Source: a virus. Taken from it: a stretch of 43,330 nt of DNA. Within the stretch, counting starts at the first letter, position 1; each line of letters begins with the position of its first letter. Below are positions 21,047 through 27,068 of the stretch, piece by piece. The position numbers and the translations under genes are program-made. A model generated the notes under the pieces. That model was not told where the DNA came from. It was given only the letters and a program-made list of their open reading frames with translations, and did not search any database. Location: positions 1 to 43,330 of the IMG/VR virus record IMGVR_UViG_3300025764_000002; one strand, 5' to 3'.

Positions 21047-21112
21047 GACTGCGACACGGCGCGGTGTGTTACTGTTGGCCGTGTTTCGCCGTTTCCGGCT
21101 CGTCAGGCAGTC
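21047..21112 (-). other. Structured intercistronic spacer A
   Basis: GACTGC (21047-21052) pairs with GCAGTC (21107-21112), and inside it ACGGCG (21056-21061) pairs with CGCCGT (21087-21092). It has the same nested plan as spacers B and C. The 3' arm touches the stop codon of the gene at 21111-21320. Confidence 0.4.
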
Positions 21113-21320
21113 AGTCGTTCCAGTCAATGTGCTCGTATTTGGGGCACCAATTCCTTTTGGTCTTGCGGGGTGCTCCGTTGATTGGGTCAAGAACGCAACG
21201 CTCAGAAATGCTGCATTGCTCGCAGTTCAAGCAATTCTCGCCACGTTCGAGGGCGTCGGCCTTGCTGTCCATTCGTTGCGTTGCTTCGATGTTTGAGAGT
21301 GTGGCGGCTAGTGTATTCAT
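21111..21320 (-). CDS. Small Cys-rich protein (69 aa)
   Basis: Cys 30, 33, 36, 42 and 59 (NCLNCEQCSISERC, NWCPKY) suggest a zinc site in the middle of the protein. ATG 21320 follows AAGGAG and the hairpin 21333-21344. Unknown function. Confidence 0.65.
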   Translation of the reverse strand: MNTLAATLSNIEATQRMDSKADALERGENCLNCEQCSISERCVLDPINGAPRKTKRNWCPKYEHIDWND

Positions 21321-21332
21321 TAGTTCTCCTTT

Positions 21333-21344
21333 GCGCTTCTGCGC
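21333..21344 (-). promoter_or_regulatory. Leader hairpin before the Shine-Dalgarno site (gene at 21320)
   Basis: GCGC-AGAA-GCGC on the minus strand, directly before AAAGGAGAAC. Stem bases differ from the CCC-GGG members, yet the pairing is kept, which supports a real structure. Confidence 0.55.
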
Positions 21345-21355
21345 TCGTTCTGTGT

Positions 21356-21412
21356 GATACGTTCACACAAGGCGCGGGAGTGAAAGTACCCCTGCCCTTG
21401 TGTCAGCATATC
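21356..21412 (-). other. Structured intercistronic spacer B
   Basis: GATACGTTC (21356-21364) starts the element; ACACAAGG (21365-21372) pairs perfectly with CCTTGTGT (21396-21403), then CAG, and TATC (21409-21412) closes on GATA. It shares GATACGTTCAC and GTCAG wording with spacer C. Confidence 0.45.
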
Positions 21413-21692
21413 AACCCCTCAAGTCGTCAGGGTCTGGCTCCTCCCTCCATGCCCGTACTTCCTCTTCGGCATTTAGTACCCCCCGCTCTTCGTCCTCTGC
21501 GAGAGTTTCAACGTGTGCGGCGTTGTACCCTTCTTCCTTGAGTGCCAATTTTTCAGCATAAGAGAGCAGATCGTCAATGTTGATGAGCAAAAGCCCCAGC
21601 GTGTCGCTGGTCAGGTTCGCGTCGATGCGGTCGATGGCAAACAGTGCAGCCCTTAGTCCTTCCTTTGGTGTCGTCAACGGTGTTTTTGTCAT
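21411..21692 (-). CDS. Hypothetical protein (93 aa)
   Basis: An acidic helical protein (EGLRAALFAIDRIDANLTSD, LLLINIDDLLSYAEKLALKE, AEEEVRAWREEPDPDDLRG). ATG 21692 follows AAGGAGAG and the hairpin 21709-21718. Unknown function; the strong negative charge could suit a DNA mimic, but this is speculation. Confidence 0.7.
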   Translation of the reverse strand: MTKTPLTTPKEGLRAALFAIDRIDANLTSDTLGLLLINIDDLLSYAEKLALKEEGYNAAHVETLAEDEERGVLNAEEEVRAWREEPDPDDLRG

Positions 21693-21708
21693 GTTGTCTC
21701 TCCTTTTT

Positions 21709-21718
21709 CCCTCTTGGG
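21709..21718 (-). promoter_or_regulatory. Leader hairpin before the Shine-Dalgarno site (gene at 21692)
   Basis: CCC-AAGA-GGG on the minus strand, directly upstream of AAAAAGGAGAGAC. A short-stem member of the leader hairpin family. Confidence 0.5.
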
Positions 21719-21737
21719 GTTGTTCTAGGTGATAAGG

Positions 21738-21947
21738 TTACATCTGGTTCCAGTCGCGGCGCTGTGTATCACTGATATAAGTTCCGTACCACTCCTCAAC
21801 TCCCTGCGCCATGACTCTAACGCAGTCAATGTGTGGCTTGCGTTTCTGCTTGCGTAGGAACGCTTTTGTTTCAGAAATTCCGGGAAGCTGTGCGATTGTG
21901 AGCCATTGGTCGGTCAGTTCATTGTGTAGTTGTACTCTTGTCTCCAT
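21738..21947 (-). CDS. Hypothetical protein (69 aa), first early gene
   Basis: First gene after early promoter copy 1. The protein (ELTDQWLTIAQLPGISETKA, FLRKQKRKPHIDCVRVMAQG) is basic in the middle and resembles small phage proteins without known role. ATG 21947 follows AAAGGAGAAACGAC and the CCC-GGG hairpin. As the first product made, it might act on the host. Confidence 0.7.
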   Translation of the reverse strand: METRVQLHNELTDQWLTIAQLPGISETKAFLRKQKRKPHIDCVRVMAQGVEEWYGTYISDTQRRDWNQM

Positions 21948-21961
21948 GTCGTTTCTCCTTT

Positions 21962-21971
21962 CCCTTTCGGG
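21962..21971 (-). promoter_or_regulatory. Leader hairpin before the Shine-Dalgarno site (gene at 21947)
   Basis: CCC-GAAA-GGG on the minus strand, followed by AAAGGAGAAACGACATG. The stem and GAAA loop match the one at 21022-21033. Confidence 0.6.
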
Positions 21972-21980
21972 TCCCTCTGC

Positions 21981-22024
21981 GATACGTTCACGGGGGCTGT
22001 GTGTACGGCTCCCGTCAGTGTATC
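21981..22024 (-). other. Structured spacer C in the early leader
   Basis: GATAC (21981-21985) pairs with GTATC (22020-22024), and ACGGGGGC (21990-21997) with GCTCCCGT (22008-22015, one mismatch or G-T). It lies in the roughly 200-nt leader between promoter copy 1 and the first early gene. Confidence 0.5.
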
Positions 22025-22052
22025 ACTTAGTGGTGTGGGGTCGGCTTAACCT

Positions 22053-22075
22053 CAGACCGCGATAGCGGCAGTCTG
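22053..22075 (-). other. Hairpin in the early leader
   Basis: CAGA (22053-22056) and TCTG (22072-22075) close over a CCGC/GCGG stem with a tetraloop; one side has a 3-nt bulge. Second structure in the same leader; possibly protects the 5' end of the early mRNA. Confidence 0.45.
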
Positions 22076-22154
22076 CTCGGTGGCTCTCCTGTGGTTGGTT
22101 GTCAAGGCGCTTGTTCTTCTGGTCGCGGGCTGTGTGTTCTGCTCGCCTGTCCAT

Positions 22155-22182
22155 ATCATACGGGTATCTGTGTTCCTGTCAA
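22155..22182 (-). promoter_or_regulatory. Leftward early promoter, copy 1
   Basis: On the minus strand a consensus TTGACA (22182-22177), a 16-bp spacer (GGAACACAG...CCG) and TATGAT (22160-22155). The spacer shares the GGAACACA and terminal CG wording with copies 2 and 3. It starts the whole leftward early operon. Confidence 0.88.
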
Positions 22183-22327
22183 GTAGGGAATCCTAAGTCA
22201 AGGCTCTTCGGGTGATAGGGCAGGCAGGGTGTATAAAGATCATGCCAGGCGCGGCTAGTGTGTAGTGCGGGCATATCCAATTCCCTATCTATTCATTGCT
22301 TGCCAATACACCAATGGCTAGCCCCTC

Positions 22328-22369
22328 TACGCGCGCACGTGGTCTTATTCTTTACCCTGCGTGCGCGTA
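22328..22369. repeat. GC-rich inverted repeat
   Basis: TACGCGCGCACG (22328-22339) and CGTGCGCGTA (22360-22369) pair except for a 2-nt bulge, around a 20-nt loop. It is a candidate operator, or the structure of a late-leader RNA. Confidence 0.45.
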
Positions 22370-22532
22370 GGTGGGTTTGTTTGTGTTCCTTGGGTTCAAG
22401 GTTCGGGATGTGGGTGTACTACCCCTCCCTTCCCATGCGGCCCCCTACAAGGGAGAGGGTGGGGTGGGTGGGTATATATATCACTCTCCGACTGCTTCTC
22501 CAACCTTTTAGAAACCCCCTCTACTGACCCTT

Positions 22533-22560
22533 AAGAAAGGCGGGGATGGCCGCCTTTCTT
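22533..22560 (+). terminator. Terminator-like hairpin upstream of the late genes
   Basis: AAGAAAGGCGG (22533-22543) and CCGCCTTTCTT (22550-22560) form a perfect 11-bp stem with a 6-nt loop. The T-rich 3' side lets it work in either direction. It lies 258 nt before the first late gene and no gene ends here on either strand, so it may block rightward transcription until antitermination. Confidence 0.65.
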
Positions 22561-22818
22561 CTGGGAAGTGTCGTTTCGGGAAAAAAGGAAGCCGCTCTGG
22601 AACAAATGAAAGGCATGTTTTAGGGGGGTCTGGAGACAACCCTTTTGAGGGCTGGCGGGGAAAAAATAAAAGTTAGGAAAGACAGCGGAGGAAGGGGAAG
22701 AATCGGCGGGGCCTGTTCCTGACTGCCCGTGGGCCACAGTGAAGAAAAGGTGAAGATAAGGGCGCCCGAACTTGCGTATATATGTATGAGAGGGCATATA
22801 AACCCCGAGGAGGAGACT

Positions 22819-23331
22819 ATGGAAAAGAAAAGCCACCACAAGAAGCCCCAAATCTCCCCAGACGGTACCCTCGAAACCCCCGTCAAAAAGACGTTCACCC
22901 GCCAGGAGTATACCTTCGCACAGCATGAGGCTTGTCGCGAGAGCTATCTCATGCTTGGCCGTGACCGCTCCTTGCTCAAGGTAGGTTTCTACGCAGGAGT
23001 CAAACTCTCCACACTGAAGGGTTGGTCTACCTCTGAACACTGGGATGAGTGGGTCAACGTCATGGAAGGGGTCTTAAACGACCTCGCCCTCAAGGGCTTG
23101 TATGATGCTGGCGTGGCAAACAAGTGCGAAGAGGCGAAGGCCACGCTCATCCAGATTATCAGGAGAGGGTCGGAATTGTTGGAAGAGAAGAAAATTATGC
23201 TCAGGGCGGCAGACATCACAACCGCTGCGAAGCTGCTTTTAGATCTGGCGGGAGAGACGAAGCAAGACACAAAGGAACAGCTTCCTGATTGGCCCGTAGA
23301 GGTTACCGCAAAGGACTCTATTGCTGATTGA
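22819..23331 (+). CDS. Putative terminase small subunit
   Basis: 170 residues from ATG 22819 (GAGGAGGAG site); the frame is open further upstream, but that part has no ribosome site. It has an N-terminal basic region (KKSHHKKPQ), a helix-turn-helix-like part (RSLLKVGFYAGVKLSTLKGW) and helices suited to oligomerisation (LNDLALKGLYDAGVANKCEE). Position right before terL supports a role in recognising phage DNA for packaging. The call rests on context plus the HTH pattern. Its end overlaps terL by 11 nt. Confidence 0.7.
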   Translation: MEKKSHHKKPQISPDGTLETPVKKTFTRQEYTFAQHEACRESYLMLGRDRSLLKVGFYAGVKLSTLKGWSTSEHWDEWVNVMEGVLNDLALKGLYDAGVANKCEEAKATLIQIIRRGSELLEEKKIMLRAADITTAAKLLLDLAGETKQDTKEQLPDWPVEVTAKDSIAD

Positions 23332-24652
23332 CGCGAAAGGAAAGCCCGTTCTGTGGAAGGTGGATGACACCGGACACATTCTTGAAGACCCAAATGCGTT
23401 TCAGCGCGAATACCTCGACGACAGTCTTACGACCTACCTGATGTTCATCGCTGGTTCGGGCGCGGGCAAGTCTTCTTCAATCCCCATCAAGCTTCTGCGC
23501 CTGATGCGGAAAAAGCACGGGGGCAGATACCTCGTAACGGAACCTTCTTTCCAGTTTGTCGAGCAGATTGCCAAGCCGTATGTCCGAGAATACTTCGACC
23601 ACACCCCGCTCAAGGGTCTCTGGTCGGAGAAGAGGCGCTGCTACGCCGGCACGAACTACGAAATCTTCTTCGGTTCTGCCGACAAGCCCGACCTTCTCGA
23701 AGGCGGCCAGTATGACGGCATTATCATCGACGAGATAGCCCAGTGCCGCAGGCAGGTGTGGATAGCCCTTCAGTCTCGCATTCTTATGAGGGATGGGCAG
23801 CTCTGCGGACTAAGCACCCCCTATCCAGGGAAGACGCAGGCTTGGTTGGCAGACGAGCCGTACGAGGAATGGAAGAGCGGCAACCCCGCCTACAAGTTTA
23901 TCCAGTGTCCTTCTACTGCCAACCCCGCTTTTCCAAAGGAAGAGTTCGAGCGGCTGCGGAAGGAAATGGCGCCCGCAGAGTTTGCGATGCGGTACCTGGG
24001 AGAGTTCACGGCAGCGATAGGACTGGTCTATGACCTGAAAAAAGATGTCATCATCCCCTACCGCGAACCCCCACCCAACGCCGAAGTCTGGTGCGGGATG
24101 GACTTCGGATTCGGGCACCCTACGGCCCTCGTTTACCTGTTTGAGGAAAACGGGGTCGTGTACCAGTTCAGGGAATACGAGGCGTCCGCTATCGACTATG
24201 AGACGCACGTTGAGAACAATCTAGAAGCCCTGATGAAGTACCGAGTAAGACGGGTGTATTACGACCCCTCCAACCCACAGGGCGCGGCAGAGATGAAGAA
24301 GTGGCTGAAGAAGAACGGACTTGAGATTTCCTTCCTTGCCGCCATCAACGATGTGGACAAGGGGATCTCAGAGGTTTCCAAACTGATGAACACGGGCGGG
24401 TATTGTCTCATGGACTCCTGCCTTCAGACGAAAGATGAGGCACGGAACTATGTCTGGCGAAATGGAAAGCCCCTCAAGGAAGCGGACGACCTGATGGACG
24501 CCCTGCGTTACGGTCTCATGGGCCGGAAACAATACAAAGCACAGATGGAGCGGGCGCGAGTCAATCCAGAACCGTTGATGACAAGGGCGGCCGAAAGAAT
24601 CGCTCACATTTTCGAGAGGAAAGAAGAGAGCACGTGGATGAGGAGGGTTTGA
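23321..24652 (+). CDS. terL: Terminase large subunit
   Basis: 443 residues; the packaging motor ATPase and nuclease. Walker A is AGSGAGKSS (44-52), Walker B YDGIIIDEIA (131-140), followed by the LSTPYPG coupling motif region. The C-terminal RNase H-like nuclease has GMDFGFGH (D261), VYYDPSNPQG (D315) and ADDLMDALRY (D390 or D393). The start is a TTG at 23321 after AAAGGA; no ATG lies upstream of the ATPase core. The gene is complete and intact. Confidence 0.95.
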   Translation: MLIDAKGKPVLWKVDDTGHILEDPNAFQREYLDDSLTTYLMFIAGSGAGKSSSIPIKLLRLMRKKHGGRYLVTEPSFQFVEQIAKPYVREYFDHTPLKGLWSEKRRCYAGTNYEIFFGSADKPDLLEGGQYDGIIIDEIAQCRRQVWIALQSRILMRDGQLCGLSTPYPGKTQAWLADEPYEEWKSGNPAYKFIQCPSTANPAFPKEEFERLRKEMAPAEFAMRYLGEFTAAIGLVYDLKKDVIIPYREPPPNAEVWCGMDFGFGHPTALVYLFEENGVVYQFREYEASAIDYETHVENNLEALMKYRVRRVYYDPSNPQGAAEMKKWLKKNGLEISFLAAINDVDKGISEVSKLMNTGGYCLMDSCLQTKDEARNYVWRNGKPLKEADDLMDALRYGLMGRKQYKAQMERARVNPEPLMTRAAERIAHIFERKEESTWMRRV

Positions 24653-24798
24653 TGGCATTTACCGGTCGCCCCAATGTTACTGATGCGGAACGGAAACGAA
24701 TGAAAGATGCAGTCAGTCCAAAATCTATTTTGTACCAAGTGGTTAAAAATAGGTTAAAGATTATTCCTGACACGAAAATTGCCCCGACACAGCAATAA
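24652..24798 (+). CDS. Hypothetical small protein (48 aa)
   Basis: ATG 24652 overlaps the terL stop (TGATG) and follows AGGAGGG. A basic helical peptide (NVTDAERKRMKDAVSPKS, LYQVVKNRLKIIP). It ends just before, and in another frame than, a protein-like stretch that has no start of its own (24771-24914); the two may once have been one gene. Confidence 0.6.
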   Translation: MAFTGRPNVTDAERKRMKDAVSPKSILYQVVKNRLKIIPDTKIAPTQQ

Positions 24799-24914
24799 CA
24801 ATCGGACAAACCCCCAATAAGTGGGACTTGCTGACCATCGATGCCTCCGCTCCCCAAGGAACGTTCAAGAAGTTTTTTGTTAAACCCTTTCTTCCAAAAT
24901 CAGGGAAAGCCTAA
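24771..24914 (+). pseudogene. Open frame without a normal start (fragment or frameshift product)
   Basis: The frame from 24771 to the TAA at 24912-24914 encodes a protein-like stretch (WDLLTIDASAPQGTFKKFFV, KPFLPKSGKA), but has no ATG or GTG. A TTG at 24828 would give only 28 residues and has a poor ribosome site. It lies at -1 relative to the gene at 24652. A lost start, a sequence error or a -1 frameshift would each explain it. The stop overlaps the next ATG (TAATG). Confidence 0.4.
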
Positions 24915-25117
24915 TGGTTGAGCTGGAGAATGGTGACCTTGCGCTGGACGATGGCACAGTCATCCCCGCAGAGAAACGTCAGCCTTGCGAAGTCTACAGC
25001 CGCGTTGTCGGTTATCTGAGACCAGTGAGGCAGTGGAACAAAGGCAAGAAGGCGGAATGGGCGGATAGGGTTGACTTCAAGGTAACACGGGAGGGGCAGC
25101 ATGGCACTACTTCATAA
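24914..25117 (+). CDS. Free-standing NrdD C-terminal-like microprotein
   Basis: 67 residues. The region CEVYSRVVGYLRPVRQWNKG (25-44) with the following KKAEWADRVDFK closely resembles the last segment of anaerobic ribonucleotide reductase (NrdD). No catalytic NrdD domain, no NrdG and only one cysteine are present, so it cannot be a reductase. Similar small genes occur in phages, where they are often named as NrdD. It might replace or compete with the tail of the host enzyme, which would fit an anaerobic host. It overlaps the portal gene by 17 nt, an odd place for a nucleotide-metabolism gene. Confidence 0.7.
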   Translation: MVELENGDLALDDGTVIPAEKRQPCEVYSRVVGYLRPVRQWNKGKKAEWADRVDFKVTREGQHGTTS

Positions 25118-26582
25118 ATATCAGGACGACTACGAAACGGCCAAGTCCTTTGCATCGGCTTATCTGGCCGATTGTCGTTCATGGAGAGATTACTACCTTG
25201 GCGATCATTGGAGCCACGTTGGTGGCGTTGATGATTCTGCATCCAAGCCCGAGATAAACTATATCAAGCCAAACGTCCTTCAACTCCTCGCCATGTTGCA
25301 GTTGAAGCACCCCTCCATCCTTGTTAACCCCGCCAAGTCTGTGAATATGCCAGCGGCGGAACTACTCTCGGTCGCTCTTAAGGCGGTTTATGAGAACAAG
25401 GACGTGGCAGAGGACGTGAAACGGGCCACGTTGGACATGCTCATCTATGAGAGAGGCTATCAGGGTATCTTCTGGGACGCACAGGACGACGGCGGGGCGG
25501 GGAATATAGGCTCTTACACCATTTCCCCTTTCAATATGTTTGTTGACCCCCTTGCCCACACCATTGATGACGCTGAATACTGCCACGTGCGCCACCTGCG
25601 CTCTCCCTTCTATGTTCTGACCAAGTATGGTGTGGAGATAGAAGCGGACGCCAAGGACGAGTTCACCAATGCCGAGGGCGTTGAGGTCATCGAGTCATGG
25701 TACAACCCCGATGCGACTCTTCCGAATGGAAGGCACGTTATCTGGGCCGCCTCTTCCCCAACAAAGCCATTTGTCGATGAAGAACTGACCTATCCCTTCC
25801 GGCGTATCCCCATTGTGGACTACGTGGTTGATGATACCTCGACGGGAGAACGTAGGTCGATGGTCGGTGATCTGTGGGGCAGCCAGAAATCATTTATGAA
25901 GACGCTGGGCTACCTCCTCGACAACCTGATGCTGACACAGAACAACCAGTACATCACCAAAGACCAGCAAATGCCCGACCATCTTTCTAATGAGCCTGGG
26001 CTTGTCCATAAGAGCGACTTCGACCTTCTTCCATTGAGGACTATTCCCCTTTCTCCCGCCTGGCAGAACACCGTTGGGATGCTTCAGGGCATCATGCCCG
26101 ACATCAGCGGTGTCCGGCAGGTCAACTACGGCGCGACTTCTGGCGGCGTAACGGCGGCCAGTGCCATCGTTGCTCTGCAAGAAGCGGGCAAGACCATCAA
26201 GGAACTCAAGGCAGATGGAATACAGCGCGCCGTTGGACTATGGGGCCTCATGGCCGTTGAACTGATGCGGTGGTACACAACCGACCAGTGGGTAGCCATT
26301 GCGGGCGCACAGCCCGACCCGACACAGATGGACAGCGTGTTTGACGTGTCTATCTGCTACTCGGAAGCCCTTCCTGCGGACAAGGAAATGAGGATGAACC
26401 TTGGCAACCAGTTTGTCAATCTGAAAATCCTCGACCCCGAAGGGCTGGGCGAACTTACGGGCGACCCCGTTCTCATTGGAATCATCGGTCGCGCACAGGA
26501 GCGCATCAAGGCGGCGGCTCTTGCACAGATTCAGGCGGGAGTCCCGCAAGGAGGGGCCAGTGTACCAACCCCAGTCCAATAA
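25101..26582 (+). CDS. Portal protein
   Basis: 493 residues, with a good GGAGGGGC site. The dodecameric ring at the head vertex through which DNA enters and leaves. Identified by place after terL and by content: an N-terminal part typical of podovirus-type portals (RSWRDYYLGDHW, INYIKPNVLQLLAMLQLKHP), mixed beta and helical middle with ISPFNMFVDP and RIPIVDYVVD, a long helix region (SQKSFMKTLGYLLDNLMLTQ), and a Gln/Ala-rich C-terminus. It resembles P22-like and related portals in order of features. Confidence 0.85.
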   Translation: MALLHKYQDDYETAKSFASAYLADCRSWRDYYLGDHWSHVGGVDDSASKPEINYIKPNVLQLLAMLQLKHPSILVNPAKSVNMPAAELLSVALKAVYENKDVAEDVKRATLDMLIYERGYQGIFWDAQDDGGAGNIGSYTISPFNMFVDPLAHTIDDAEYCHVRHLRSPFYVLTKYGVEIEADAKDEFTNAEGVEVIESWYNPDATLPNGRHVIWAASSPTKPFVDEELTYPFRRIPIVDYVVDDTSTGERRSMVGDLWGSQKSFMKTLGYLLDNLMLTQNNQYITKDQQMPDHLSNEPGLVHKSDFDLLPLRTIPLSPAWQNTVGMLQGIMPDISGVRQVNYGATSGGVTAASAIVALQEAGKTIKELKADGIQRAVGLWGLMAVELMRWYTTDQWVAIAGAQPDPTQMDSVFDVSICYSEALPADKEMRMNLGNQFVNLKILDPEGLGELTGDPVLIGIIGRAQERIKAAALAQIQAGVPQGGASVPTPVQ

Positions 26583-26769
26583 CGGAATAAATCCGAAGAA
26601 CGTGCTCGTACAGCAAATTGCGAAACGGCGACTGGGAACCACTTCGGCTGTACCGACCGTTCCCGCGACTCCGCCCGCGATGCAGGGAATATTTCCCAAC
26701 CCCGACACCACAATGCAAGAAACACTTCAGCGAATTGCGGGACTCAGGAATCAGTTAGGCATCCAATAG
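26560..26769 (+). CDS. Hypothetical small protein (69 aa), GTG start
   Basis: GTG 26560 follows AAGGAGGGG at the right spacing; it overlaps the end of the portal gene by 23 nt. The peptide is Pro/Ala/Thr-rich and probably unstructured in the middle (TSAVPTVPATPPAMQGIFPN), with a short helix at the end (QETLQRIAGLRNQLG). Unknown structural or assembly protein. Confidence 0.65.
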   Translation: MYQPQSNNGINPKNVLVQQIAKRRLGTTSAVPTVPATPPAMQGIFPNPDTTMQETLQRIAGLRNQLGIQ

Positions 26770-26777
26770 GAGGATAC

Positions 26778-27056
26778 ATGGCCTTTAACGCAAAAATGCT
26801 CGGAAACGCACTGGCGAACAGAAGTCGCGGACTTGAAAACGACTTAAGCAAACAGATTAACCCCGGCAATATGCCCCTCAATGCCACGCCCGACAGACAG
26901 CCCATTGAAACGGCGGGTACGTTTGATGTTCCGATAGATACCCTTCCCACCGTTATTGAGGGAGACGTTCTTACGGTGACCGCCATCGTGGGCAACACGG
27001 TGACGCTCGCAAAAGCGCCTTCTTCAACGGAACCGACAGTTACACCAGCCCTATAA
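26778..27056 (+). CDS. Hypothetical small late protein (92 aa)
   Basis: ATG 26778 after AGGAGG. The N-terminal half is charged, the C-terminal half beta-rich (TVIEGDVLTVTAIVGNTVTL). Between portal and scaffold; perhaps a head accessory protein. No family is recognised. Confidence 0.65.
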   Translation: MAFNAKMLGNALANRSRGLENDLSKQINPGNMPLNATPDRQPIETAGTFDVPIDTLPTVIEGDVLTVTAIVGNTVTLAKAPSSTEPTVTPAL

Positions 27057-27068
27057 CAAGGAGAACCT

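Larger units (their letters stand above)
22183..22818. other. Control region between early and late operons
   Basis: 636 nt without a convincing gene. It contains an inverted repeat (22328-22369), a strong terminator-like hairpin (22533-22560), purine-rich stretches and the ribosome site GAGGAGGAG of the first late gene. No near-consensus rightward promoter was seen; TTGAGG/TAAAAG (about 22653-22680) is the best but weak. Late transcription may need an activator or antiterminator. Confidence 0.6.

Noticed and set aside
22380-22400. Fourth copy of the early promoter motif (TGTGTTCCTTGGGTTCAAG)
   Set aside because: The similarity covers only the spacer part; there is no -10 box at the needed distance.
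22531-23040. Long minus-strand frame over the terS region
   Set aside because: It is antisense to the protein-like terminase gene, has no ribosome site and reads through the terminator hairpin.
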